The notes beneath the pieces are model-generated. The model was not told the DNA's origin. It searched no databases and saw nothing but the letters and a program-made list of their open reading frames with translations. The position numbers were made by a program, and so were the translations under genes. DNA of 64,000 nt from Letharia columbiana (lineage: Eukaryota; Ascomycota; Lecanoromycetes; Lecanorales; Parmeliaceae), in contig NW_023501131.1 of NCBI RefSeq assembly GCF_014066305.1, positions 36,319-100,318 on the forward strand. The letters run 5' to 3'. Below, piece after piece: positions 22,101 to 33,617 of the stretch. How positions within the stretch are numbered: the stretch's first letter is position 1; each line of letters begins with the position of its first letter.

Positions 22101-24973
22101 AATATTAAGATTCTCTTATAATACTAGAAAGTCGAAAGCTTATACGCGAAGACTTTTTGAAATAATTTTATCGCTAAATTATAAATATCGATATTTTATT
22201 TATAATTATTAATAATTCTAAAATATTATAACTTTTACGCTATCTCGACTTTAATATATAATTAAAATTAATATTTATTATAAAGAATTAATTAATAAGA
22301 AAAGCTATAGAGCTAGAGATAAGATTATTAAAGAATTTATTAGTCGATAATATTAAAGTCTCTCTAATTCTAAATTATTAATTATCTTATAATTATTAAT
22401 TATTTATAATAATTCTAATTTTTTTATTAATATTAATTAGTAATAATATAAGATTTTTATAGATTTCGAGTATATCGAAGATAAATATATTAATTAGAAA
22501 CTTATAAGTATTATTAATTTAATTCTTATAGAATATAAGATTTAGAATTATATATTTAAATTTATAATTAATAACGCTAGTAATAATAATATACTCTTCG
22601 AAGATTTAATTATTTATCTTTCTATTTTTATAATAAAAAACTCGCTTAATATTAAAGAATTTAAGTTTTTAAATTATTTATAATATATTCTTTATATAGC
22701 GTATATTATTTAATTAATCTTAAAAGAACTTCTAGATAATATTAGAGTTATTTTAATAAATAAGAAATTTTAAAGAAGCTAAAATAATAAAGAAGATAAG
22801 AATTAAGTTTAAATAAATATAATTAATCTATCGATAACTCTAATAAAAATATAATATTTCTTATTATTATTCTAATTATTATATTATTAATTATATTAAA
22901 GATTTAAAAAATTGTTATATATATTAATACTAGCGGCTAGCGTAAAAAGATCTTTTTTATATTATAAGCTAAACGACTTTAAGATAAAAATATTTTAATA
23001 TTAGATAAATATTAATCTTCTAAAAAAAAGTAATATTATTAGAGACGCTCTCTTAAACTCTTTTAGAATATTAAAACTTATTAAAATTTAATTTATTAGA
23101 TATTAATTCGCGCTCTACTTCTTTATATTAATATTATATACTTTTTAAAAAATAGATTAACTATCTATTTAAGATTAAGTAATAAAAAATAATTATAAAT
23201 AAAAATTATAATCTAGGCGTCTAAATAATTTTCGATTAATTTCTAATAGATTTAATATTTAATTTAGCTTATTAGATTTTTTTATAAATTTATAAAATTA
23301 ATAAATAGAGAAAAGAAGATTATAATTTACTACGTCTTTAATATTTATAATTATCTATTTAATTATATAGATAAAAAGCTTAGAAAATTAAGAAGAAAGA
23401 GAGTTTCTTAGAAAAAAGAACTTCTTAAAGCTTTTAAGGCGGTTTACGAGAAATTAACTATCTATTATAATCGAACTTAATTAGATTTAAGCTATCTATA
23501 TAAATAAGTTACGCTTTTATATTTAAATTATAATAATATAAAATTAAAGAAATTAAATTAAAAGATTAATATTAGAAAGAAGTTATAGATAAAGATCTAC
23601 TAAAAAGCGCTTAAAAGAATATTTTAAAATTATTAAAATATTAATATAAGTAGTTAATTATAAAGAGCTAAGCGAATAAATTAATTAAATAAAAATACGC
23701 TTAATTAAATAATAAAATTTAAGATTAAGAATTTAGATAATAAGAATAAATATAATTAGCTTTAGTAATATAGACGAAATAATAAGTCTTCTAATTATTA
23801 TTCTAATTATAATCTTATCTCTAATCTTTATAAAGCTTCTTTTAATAATCTAGCGAATCTTTTAATTTTAAAGTAATAAAAGAAATTAAAGTTTAAATAC
23901 GCTATAATTACTCGAATAACTTATAATATTCTTTATTCTCTCGCGGAGGCTATTATATATAAGCGATATTTCTTAATAACTAAAAGATATTATAATACTT
24001 AAAAGTATTATTTATTAGCGATATTTTATACTTTAATAATAATTCTTTATATAAAATATTAAGAAAATAAGCTTAAATAGACTAAACTTAATCTTAAAGA
24101 AGATTTTAATATATTAGATTAGATTAAAAGAGCTAATAAGTACTTTATATAAAAACTTAATTAATAATTATAATAATTATATTAACGAAGATAATAAACT
24201 TACGAAAAGTACTTTAATAAGTTTAATATTTATAAGTTTATTAAGATATATCGCTAATACTTTATAATATATAGAGAAGTAATTAATAGATTTATAATTA
24301 GAGAGAATTAATAATAATAGATTTAGTCTTAACGAAGAGATTTAAAATAATTTAAAAAGCGAATTTATTTATAAATAGTTAATAAGTTTAATTAGATAAA
24401 GATAGATTTAAAATATTTAAAAGAATCGCGATAGAGTAGAATAGAAGAGTAACGAAGAGTTTAAGAGAAGAATAAATATAAAGTTTATTAAGCTTATTTA
24501 ACGCGTTAAGATAAATATATAAATAGAGATAATTATAGAATTTTATTCTTATAATATTTAAAGATTTAAAATTTAGAATATTCTTTTATATTATAATTTT
24601 AAGAAGAAGAATAGAGACGCTTATAGTTCTAATTATTATTCTAATTATTACTATTAATAAGAAGATAAATAGCTATATTAGATTACTCTTTATATTCCCT
24701 CTCTCTTAATAAAGAAGAATAAATATATTCTATATATCTTAATCGGATTATTCTATAAATATAGAAATCTCAATCGAGATATCTTATATATATATTATTT
24801 CATAATATAATACTACAGATATATTATATCGTAAAATATCCCGCTAAGATCTCGAACCCATATTAGAAAAATGAAATAATATTCGACTCTATTTATATTA
24901 TATTCGGATACGATATAATATTACTTAATATAAAATATTCTATAAAATATATTATATCTTTTCGACTAGTATA

Positions 24974-26083
24974 TATATCTCGCTATTATTATATTATTCT
25001 ACTATCATACTACTATTATATCTTATTCTACTATTATATCTTATTCTATTACTATATCTCGCTATTACTATAAGTTTAATCTATAGAATATATAGACTAA
25101 GTCGCTATAATGCTAGCTTTCTATAAGATTAATTTAGATATAAAGTTATAACCCTCGTTATAAAGAATCCTCGTTATAAAAAACCCTTATCGTTATAAAG
25201 AATTCTCGTTATTATAAAGAATCCATATCGTTATAAAGAACTCTTATTATTATAAAGAACTCTCGTTATTAAATAATAAGATAGTAATAAAGAGAAATAT
25301 CGCGAAGGATTATAGATAATAGAGATATATACTAATATAGTATTTAAGTTCTATATAAAATAGTTATATTACTTTAAAATAAAGTATTACTCTTATTATC
25401 TAAAAAGAATATTATACTTTAAAGATATATTATATTATCTTAGAAAGAAGTATTATATTAAAAAGACGTATTATCTAAAATAGATATTAAATATTATATT
25501 AGAAAGATATATTATACTAGAATAATATGTGATATAACTAGAATAATCTATCGTTATTAAAAGACTAAAATGATCTCTTATTAAAAGACTAAAATAGCCT
25601 CTTATTAAAAGGCTAGAATGGTCTATAAAAGACTAGAATAGCCTCTTATTAAAAGACTAAAATAGCCTCTTATTAAAAGGCTAGAATAGCCTCTTATTAA
25701 AAGGCTGAAATAGTCTCTTATTAAACGACTAAAATAGCCTATTATTAAAAGACTAAAATAGTCTATTTTTATTAAAAGACTGAAATAGCCTATAAACGGC
25801 TGAAATAGTCTATTATTATTACGGCTAAAATAGTCTATTATTATTACGACTAAAATAACTTATTATTATTACGACTAAAATAGTCTATTATTATTAAGAC
25901 TAAAATAGTCTATTATTTATTAAGGTCTATTATTATTAAGGTAGTTAAAATAGTCTATTATTAAGATTAAATCTATTATTAAAGCTTATTATTATTATAG
26001 CTAGAACGGCCTATTATTATTATAACTAAAATAGTCTATTATTAAGACTAAAATAGTTTATTATTAAGAGTTATATATAGCTT
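24974..26083 (+). repeat. Repeat B, right copy, with longer minisatellite array
   Basis: Direct repeat of 12038-12930. The unique core matches almost base for base (for example actaagtcgctataatgctagctttc at about 25095 and 12157). The terminal array of about 24-bp units is longer here (about 25550-26060), so the copies differ in unit number. Several units have expanded to include attatt runs. Confidence 0.7.
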
Positions 26084-26112
26084 TATTTCTTATTAAGTAA
26101 ACTAAAAGCGTA

Positions 26113-26290
26113 ACTATAGAGGAGTATTGAAATATAGCTTTCGCGTATCCCAGCTACTATATTTTTAACCTCCGCGTATCTTAGTTATTATATTTTTCAG
26201 CCATCTAATTTTATACTATATTTAGGATCTGGCCTCGAAGAGATTTTAGAGAATTAATCCGTCCGTTCTATATACTATATATCTGAAATT
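26113..26290 (+). repeat. Repeat A, right copy (RIP-mutated)
   Basis: Matches 11865-12003 in direct orientation, with C>T and G>A changes and an internal duplication of about 35 bp (the cgcgtat...atattttt segment occurs twice). It lies outside repeat B, whereas the left copy of A lies before B. The order is therefore A-B-element-B'-A'. Confidence 0.6.
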
Positions 26291-26674
26291 TTAATAAGAT
26301 TTAGCAACGAATTTTAAAAGAATAATTTAAAGCGGGAATAGCTCTACTCTTCTACCGCTAACCCGATTAGATAATATTACGAATCTCGATAAAATCTTTA
26401 TTAAAGAGTTATAAATCTCTTTAAATTTCACTTATTCTTCTTCTTTTATTATATATATATCTTATAAACTTCTTTAATAATAAGACTCTTATTACGACGA
26501 TCTTTATAATTATATTACTAGACTATTAGACTATAATCGCTACTATACTACGTTATAGATATATCTTCTTAATAAAATATAAGTAAATTAATATTAAGAA
26601 GTTATTATAATTTAACTTATATATACGTATAATATAAAAGATATTAATTAATCTATATACCCGTAAATATCTTA
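26291..26674. other. RIP-degraded AT-rich DNA, unclassified
   Basis: No open frame. A few GC-containing words survive (for example aagcgggaatagctctactc near 26332), but no repeat partner within the window was recognised. Confidence 0.4.
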
Positions 26675-28600
26675 TAATAATTACTTATAAAAAATAGAGA
26701 AAATATTATATTCTTATAGTAAGAAGTATATATATATAATTTTTCGAACGTTAAAGAGAAATAAAGATATCGAGCTAATTAGTAGTATATATTTCACGAA
26801 ATCTTCTATTAAAATAAAAACTTTCAAATATTAAAATAACTATAAAAGTAAGATATCGAACGATTTTAATTCGTTTAAATATATATCGTTTAATAGATAA
26901 TCTCTATCTATAGAGATTTAATTAGCTATAATCGACGTAATAGATTCTTCTCTTATATACTTATTATAGTAATATATATCTATAAATCTAAAAAATTAAT
27001 TTTCGTACGATTTCCGTCGAGTTCGTACGATTAGTACGATTTAGTTTATTTAATAGACTTTATCTATATCTAAACTCTTTTCGCCAGTTCTATTAATTTA
27101 ATAACTTTAAAATTTTTATATAATATACTCTAATATACTCTAAGTACTATTCTATATATATATGATATTAATATATATTATTATTAATATACGTATTATT
27201 ATACGCTATATTAGAGTATTATCTACGCGATTAATTTTATTAAATTATTTAATTCTATAGCTAAATTTAAGTTAACGTTAATATTCGTTATCGTAGAATC
27301 TTATCGTTATAATATTAATTATTAGAACTTTTCTTTTTTTATACGTATTACTATTAAACTAATAGAATTAATAAAAAAGATTAAGATAGTTACTAAATCG
27401 ACGGAATTTAGATAGATTCTAATTAGATTTACTAATTCGACGAATTTTATAATTTCCGCGATATACGCGCGATTAGTAATTTCAAATTTTATAGAAACTT
27501 TTTAGATTTATAGATATATTATAATATAATATTATTTAGATTAATAGTAGTAGTAATATAATAAATTTACTCTCTATAGTCTTATATTAATTTACTTAGT
27601 TATTTACTTAGTTAATTACTTAGCTAAAATACTTAATTAAATAAGAGAAGAGATTATTATAGTAGATAAATGCGAAGAATATTACGAAGAGACTAAGCGA
27701 TAATAAAGTTACTATTATTAAGAATACGACTTAACTCTCTAAAATTTCACGATATATACTCTTTACGATTTTACGTTAAATTATTACTTAATAAACGAAG
27801 AATAATATTATAATTTAATTTATTAATCGTATAAGAATACGCTATACTTACGCGTTAGAATAATCTTCGTATTAAGATAGTCTATATTAAGTATAGCATA
27901 TTTTTATATAATTAATAAACTAAATTATAGTATTATTCTTTATCTATTAAATAAAGATTTAATATAAGATCGTAGAAAGTATATATCGTAAGATTTTAAA
28001 GAGCTAAGTCGTATTCTTAATAATAGTAGCTTTATTATCGCTTAGTCTCTTCGTAATATTCTTCTTATTTATCTACTATAATATTTTCTTCTCTTACTTA
28101 ATTAAGTACTCTAGCTAAGTAGCTAACTAAGTAAATAATTAAATAGATTAATATAAGACTATAAAGAGTAGATTTATTATATTACTACTACTATTAATTA
28201 TCTTCGTAAAATTCTTTATACTATATTACTTCTTCTTTTATTAAGTAATTAATTAAGTAACTAACTAAGTAGCTAATTAAGTAAATTAATATAAGATTAT
28301 AAAGAGTAAATCTATTATATTACTACTACTACTAACTATCTCCGTAATATTCTCCGTATTTACCTACTATAGTAATTTCTTCTCTTATTAAAGATTAAGC
28401 TAATATAAGATTATAGAGAGTAAGTCTATTATATTATTACTACTATTACTATCTTCGTAATTCTCTCTATAATATATTATTTCTTCTTTTATAGAATATT
28501 AGATTAAGTAATTAATTAAGTAACTAATTAAGTAAATTAATATAAGATTATAAAGAGTAAAGCTATTATATTATTACTACTATTAACTATCTTCGTAATT
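26675..28600 (+). mobile_element. R1 repeat, heavily degraded copy
   Basis: Same orientation as the 35008 and 48291 copies. It matches their left part from the 'taaaaaatagagaaa' landmark (about 26688) through the region preceding the module array, is split by a 540-bp TIR element at 26977-27516, and continues into repeated blocks of 'ttatattactactactat...ttcgtaatattc' with 'aagtaactaactaagtagct' tracts. These correspond to the module region of R1 near 49760-49930. Almost all CpA and TpG are lost, so this is one of the oldest copies. Confidence 0.55.
26977..27516 (-). mobile_element. 540-bp TIR element (MITE-like), copy 1
   Basis: Inverted relative to a second copy at 42392-42960. Terminal inverted repeats are tatctataaatctaaaaa (26977-26994) and its complement ending at 27516. 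Internal landmarks shared with the other copy include the tcgtacgat words, the palindromic attaatatatattattattaat segment, and ttcgttatcgtagaatcttatcg. It sits within a degraded R1 copy. No coding capacity. Confidence 0.7.
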
Positions 28601-28630
28601 TTAATTTTATATATCTAAATAAATAATTAC

Positions 28631-28720
28631 GCTAACGTCGTATAGAGTAACTTTATAATTAAATTACTATTTTATAATATAAAATAGTAATTTAATTTAT
28701 AAGTAATCGACGAGGCTAAT
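28631..28720. repeat. Near-perfect long palindrome
   Basis: The core aattaaattactattttat is followed by an inverted copy after a 3-5 base turn (28655-28700). Pairing continues imperfectly outward to gctaacgtcg (28631) against cgacgaggctaat (28708-28720). It is a strong potential cruciform or hairpin, possibly fused ends of two inverted repeats. Confidence 0.65.
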
Positions 28721-28844
28721 AACTACTCTATATAATTAGCCTATTAAATTATTATCCTTTTCGTTTTAAATTATTCTTTTAAATTACATTACTAAACCTA
28801 TCTATTAAAACTTCGATTTCATCCAAAAAGGGCTCCGGAAAAGA

Positions 28845-29002
28845 GTTCCTTTCCCCCCCCCTCTCTTCCCCCCCCCCCCCCCCCCCAAAAAAAAAAAAAC
28901 CCCCCTTTTATTAAAAAAAAAAAAAATTTCTTTAAATTTAAAAAAAATTTTTCCCTTTCTTTTCCCCCTTTCCCTTTCTCTTCCTTTTTTCCCCTTTTTT
29001 TT

Positions 29003-29040
<38 letters not shown>

Positions 29041-29255
29041 GTTTTTTTTTTTTTTTTAATTAAAAAAAAAAAAGAAAAAAGAGAAAAAAAAAAAAAAAAA
29101 AAAAAACCACCAAAAAAAAAAGGAAGAGAAAAAAAAAAAAAAAAAAAAAAATAACATTAAAAAAAAAAAAAAAAAAATTTTAAAAAAAATTTTAAAAAAA
29201 AAAAAAAAAAAAAAATTTTTTAAAAGAGGGGGGAGGGGGGGGGAGAGGAGGGGGG
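28845..29255. other. Homopolymer block, probable assembly artefact
   Basis: Long runs of C, A, T and G (for example 19 or more C near 28869 and more than 30 A near 29006) with few other bases, unlike anything else in the flanks. Any 'protein' read here is a phenylalanine run and is not credible. It probably reflects a consensus error or low-coverage join. Confidence 0.6.
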
Positions 29256-29625
29256 GGGCACCAGGCTTCGAGCTTGCTATAGTCATCGTCTCGATGACCA
29301 TTGTGTTGTTCTTAGATCTTCCCATAATCCCAACGGCCTGTCAAACAGTGGGGTGCTAGCTTGGTTGCTTTTGGCTCTCGTTGAGAATGGGGGTAGACTA
29401 TCCCTCGTATCACGAGCGTCTTCCACTCTTTGCCCGATGTGGGTTGGTACGACGGCGCGAATCTTTTGTCCAAGTGCGTTAACCTCTTACACTGCTTCTT
29501 TGATCAGTTGCACCGCACTGAATAGAGAGAACAATTACACCCAGCAGCCGCTGACAGGCAAATCTACACAAACTTCAGCTCCAGGGTTCTTCGCTAATGT
29601 TCAACTCGACTTATTAATCGTTAAA
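29256..29625. other. Normal-GC scrap, possible gene fragment
   Basis: About 370 bp of ordinary composition lies between the homopolymer block and AT-rich DNA. The plus strand is open at 29353-29628 (91 codons, starting MLAWLLLALVENG). A minus-strand frame is also open for about 65 codons (with EVNALGQKIRAVVPTHIG). Neither is recognised. It may be a piece of a once-larger gene island cut off by insertions, or a misjoined sequence. Confidence 0.3.
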
Positions 29626-29753
29626 TGATCTTATCTATAACTAGATATATATCTATTTTCTAATACTTTTAAGTTTTAACGAAGTATCTTATTTATTTAA
29701 ACGCTCTATAAAGTACGTAGTAATCTCTCGGGCTACGATATTCTAATAATAAT

Positions 29754-31591
29754 TATTAATAATATCTAAGTATATAGTTACTACTATAATAAGACTTATT
29801 ATTAAATATAATATTCTTAATAATATCTAAGAAAGAAGAATTCTATATATAGAAAAGGCCTTTATATATTAATAACTAGGTCGAATAAGTACTAGTAATA
29901 ACGAGTATTAAGTTATCGATACTAGCAAAAATCGAAAAAGATAAGACTATTTATATACTATTAAATATTTCTTCTTCGTAATCTTTATAATTATAATTAC
30001 TCTCTTTATTATAATAAACGTAGATTCGATTATACTAGACGTATTTCTCGTAGCGATAAAAGAAATATAATTAATCGATATCTTATCTTTTTACTTATTC
30101 TTTTAAATCTAGATTTAATTAATTCGTATTTACTAGTCTTTATAATATATTATATTTCTTATTCTTTATTATCGCATCGACTAAATTCTTATCTTCTTAG
30201 ATTTATAAGATCTCGATAATCTTTTATTAGAAAGGTTATATTCTCTTTTATAGTCAAATTTCTAAATAGCTATATTAAGAATATATCGTTTATATACTTT
30301 ATATATCTATTCTTAGTCTATAGTCTTTCGCTTCTTTATATTACGAATATAGTTAAGCGAAGAGACGAGCTAAGAGGCGAGAAAATAAGTATACTAAGAG
30401 ACGAAAAGTGAAGCGAGAAACTAAGTATACTAGAAGGCGAAAGATAAATCGAGATTGCTAAGCGAGAAAGTAGGCTCTCTGAGAGTTAATATAGTACGCG
30501 GATATGAAACTATAGAGAGTTAGCTCGTATTAATAGAGCTACTATCTTAAATAACTTACTTATTCTTAAACTATTATTAAGGCTAATATAAAGAATCGTC
30601 GCTTAAAGTAAGAGAAGAGTAAATTAAAGTAATATTCTCGATAATTAAAGTAAAGAGAGAATAAACTAAAGTAATATTCTCGATAATTAAAGTAGAGAGA
30701 GGATAAACTAAAGTAATATTCTCGATAATTAATTAATAGAGCTACTATAGCTAAACTAGCTATTACTAAGAATAGTAATAAGATAATTTTAATAAGAGAT
30801 AATCTTCGTCGTCTAGTAGCTATAGAATCTCTTTCTTAATTACGTTCGCTAATTCTTTAGCTATCGAGAGTTCTCTCTCTTTCTTAATATAGACTTTATT
30901 AACTCGTAGATAATCTCGTAAGCTAATAATAACGTTCTTACTAAGAATCTCGAAGTTCTCTCTAACGTATAGAGTAAAGTCGTTAATAAAGACGTTAGAG
31001 AGTATTCTAAATTTATATATTATATATTATTATACTCTCTAACGAACGAATTTCTCGAGCTTCTCTTTAATATCTAATAGCTTAACTTCTTATAGTTTCT
31101 CTAGCTTATTCGTAATTATAGATAAAAAATAAATAGTTATTTTAATATATTAAGATAGTAAATCTAGTGAAATTTAATAATATTAAGTCGATTTCTCTAA
31201 ATTATTCTCTAGATATCGCTTTAGTCTAATAGAATAAGAAGAAGAAGAAGTAAAGAATATATAGTAGAAATTATAGTTCTATTTAATCGAATCGTTATAA
31301 TAAGCGAAATCGATTAAGTAATATAGAATCGTATAAAGTACTACGATAATATCGAAATAAACTTTCTTTAAAGTATATTCTAGTTAATCTATATACTATT
31401 ATTAAAGTATATTAATTAGTATTAGTAATATTTAAATATATAGTTACTACTATAATTAAATCTATTATTAAATATAATAGTTTTAATAATATCTAAGAAA
31501 GAAGAATATCTATATATAGGAAAAGCCTTTATATATTAATTACTAGATCGAATAAGTACTAGTAGTAACGAGTGTTCAGTTATCGATAACA
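29754..31591. mobile_element. 1838-bp LTR-flanked element (non-autonomous)
   Basis: Direct repeats of about 171 bp (29754-29924) and 172 bp (31420-31591) share tatagttactactataat, the gaaagaagaa...ctatatatag block and cctttatatattaataactag-like sequence. Ends read TATTA...(C)TA on the left and TATTA...AACA on the right, fitting TGTTA...TAACA after RIP. Flanking 5-mers are ATAAT and ATCAT (4 of 5). The interior (29925-31419) has no open frame. It has a three-unit tandem repeat of 'actaaagtaatattctcgataattaaagt' (about 30609-30735) and gcgagaa-rich blocks near 30355-30480. Part of the interior (about 30245-30400) resembles the interior of the 37851-38927 element. Too small to encode a polyprotein. 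Confidence 0.7.
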
Positions 31592-32061
31592 ATCATAAAG
31601 GGCAGTTTTATCCGCGTAATTATCAACAACCCACCCTTAAACTTGTATAGTTACAGGCTCGCAGCCGACTTCTTCACCTTTATTAGAATCGTCGCTGAGA
31701 CCGTAAACACTAGCGACGTCAAGATTAGTATCTCAGCAAGGCTGGACTTTTTCATCGACCACATTGATATCCATGGCCTCTCCGCCGCTTCTTCGGAACT
31801 CTCTCCCGCCAGTAGTATCCTCACTGGTATCTAGCTTTTCGGGATAGAACCTCATTTCTAGCGCTTGCCTATTATCTTCATCGCAGAGGTTAATGGCTGT
31901 ATTACCGGTGCCGGCAATGAAGTCGTTCTTTAATGCGATATCGGCTATACTGATCCCTACTCCAAGCTATCCCAACTTGAAATTGGATTTGGTGAACTTC
32001 CCGGCACTCTAACCCTGAAATTTTTGGTTAGTCTTATTGGTGAATCAGAGCGCTTGAGTAT
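31592..32061. other. Normal-GC island start, no gene assigned
   Basis: Composition switches abruptly to normal at the right end of the LTR element. A 63-codon plus frame (31643-31834) and minus frames are open, without recognisable domains. Probable gene debris. Confidence 0.35.
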
Positions 32062-32468
32062 ATGATGTCAGTACGCAGTGTGGATGCCGTTGAAGCTGCG
32101 GGGATGGGGCGGGTCAACAGAGGCTTTGGAAGCGATAACGAGTTGAAAAAAGGTGTAACGGCATGGCGTAGAGCATTGCGGCGTTTCAGAAGCAAGGTCT
32201 CGCTGCCATCAAGTCAAAGATTAACGTTCAGAAACCGACTGAAGCGGATATCAATGGGGGCAACGGGCTTTCCACTCAATTGGAGAAGACCAACGTTGTG
32301 CTGGACTCTCATCTAAGATACTTAGTGTTGTTGGCAAATGAGAATTCCAAAGCGTTTGAAAAGAACACACCACAAAATACCTCAGATGTATTGACATACC
32401 TGGGTGTCAAGAGCTTCCTGGGGCCAAAGCAGCGCCCACAAATCCTCAGTGCGACACGAAAAGCGTGA
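32062..32468 (+). pseudogene. Unidentified gene fragment with frameshift
   Basis: The ATG 32062 frame reads to about GSDNELKKGVTAWR. A neighbouring frame then carries on as AAFQKQGLAAIKSKINVQK, followed by EKTNVVLDSHLRYLVLLANE and LTYLGVKSFLGPKQRP, to TGA 32466-32468. The second piece is a long, plausibly helical stretch without an ATG of its own before 32280. A frameshift near 32170 would join the two. I do not recognise the family. Confidence 0.4.
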
Positions 32469-33617
32469 CCCCGGTGGCCATGGCAAGTAGTCTCGCATGA
32501 ATCCACTTTGAGATGAAGGATGGTGGTAAATTTTTCTTGTCTCTGTCTCTCGATTTTCTAAAACAGAAGACCTCAAAACAAAAGCCTCATTAGGCATCTC
32601 GAATAGACTGAGTGCGTCAGCAATGACTTGATGATCGTGATTGTCAATATTCCTGGCCGTTGGCTCTTACGTAAGCGTTCATTCCGCGGATATCTGGTTA
32701 TCGACACCGGCATGGTCAAGAATCGAGATAATACTCCGCCCCTGTTTCAACATTAACCCTATGTCCATTCGGGGCAGCTTAGCAGTGTGGCGCATACAAC
32801 CTGTGCCGTGTTCAGGAGGGAAACAGTAGGAATTGGGGTAGTGTGGCGAGGGATAGGAGCAGCCTTGCGGCCATTACACTGGAGATCTTAATCTCAAAAA
32901 ATATGGGACTTTTGAACGGAGAGATGCTCTGCGCTAATATCATCTCGGCCTGACACTGCTATTACAAAAATAGTGCATCCCAAATCATCATTGGAAGTTT
33001 TTTGATTGGCTACGGCCCCTGCCAAGAAGCCGACTGGCGCGGCTTTTAGGTCATTTCATGCGCCGCAAGAGGGCCTGGGTAAGTATTTCAGACGTGGTCA
33101 GATGCCGCTACGCTTGCCACATGAAACGACTGATCCGATACCTATGTCGCAAATTCGGGGTGATATCAATTCTTTACAAGGCAACAAGATGATGAGACCC
33201 TCGCAAGATTTCAGAAGCAGTGCAAGTAGTGAGAGTCGAAACTATCCGGGCTGTCTCGACAGCTTGTCATGAGATCACACAGAAAACTGCTTCGACTTCC
33301 GGCTTTTCCTTCTTGTCCAAGGTCGTTTAGTCAGAGACGAGTACCTAAATCCGCTGTTTCATCTTTAGACATGAATGTGAGAATACGATCCACACCTGAG
33401 GACCTTGTACAGTACTTTCATAATGTAGTATCGCACCTCACATGAAACACCAAATCTAGGGGCTAAGGAGATGCACCTTTCGCAATTATAAAGCCGTCGG
33501 CTTACCCCCTCGAGCTGCGAACAAAAGTTGAAGATCAAGGAGCCTGTGGTACAAAATTATCCCACAATGAAACAGCAGTGGAAAAATTCAATTCTGAGAC
33601 CGACACATCCACTCACC
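32469..33617. other. Normal-GC region with one anonymous open stretch
   Basis: The plus strand is open at about 33006-33272 (begins TTG, no ATG), with a protein-like sequence (FRSFHAPQEGLGKYFRRGQM) that I cannot place. Nothing else is supported. From 33480 to 33617 is the leader of the secreted-protein gene; an in-frame ATG at 33567 would add 17 residues before the signal peptide. Confidence 0.35.

Larger units (their letters stand above)
12936..24969. mobile_element. 12,034-bp RIP-degraded element with ~220-bp terminal inverted repeats
   Basis: The left end begins CTAGTCGAAAAGATATAATA and the right end is its reverse complement, finishing at 24969. Similarity in inverted orientation continues for about 220 bp (12936-13160 against 24745-24969) with C/T and G/A differences. 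TATA lies immediately outside both ends, a possible target duplication. Inside, CpA and TpG are nearly gone and no frame of 60 codons survives, so the original genes cannot be read directly. Internal features are a 2.5-kb tandem duplication and a five-unit minisatellite (listed separately). The size and TIRs suggest a DNA transposon, but the long direct repeats outside (B and B') would instead suit an LTR element. Class is undecided. Confidence 0.6.

Noticed and set aside
29056..29325. 89-codon minus-strand frame rich in phenylalanine
   Set aside because: It is a translation of the poly-A block and not a protein.
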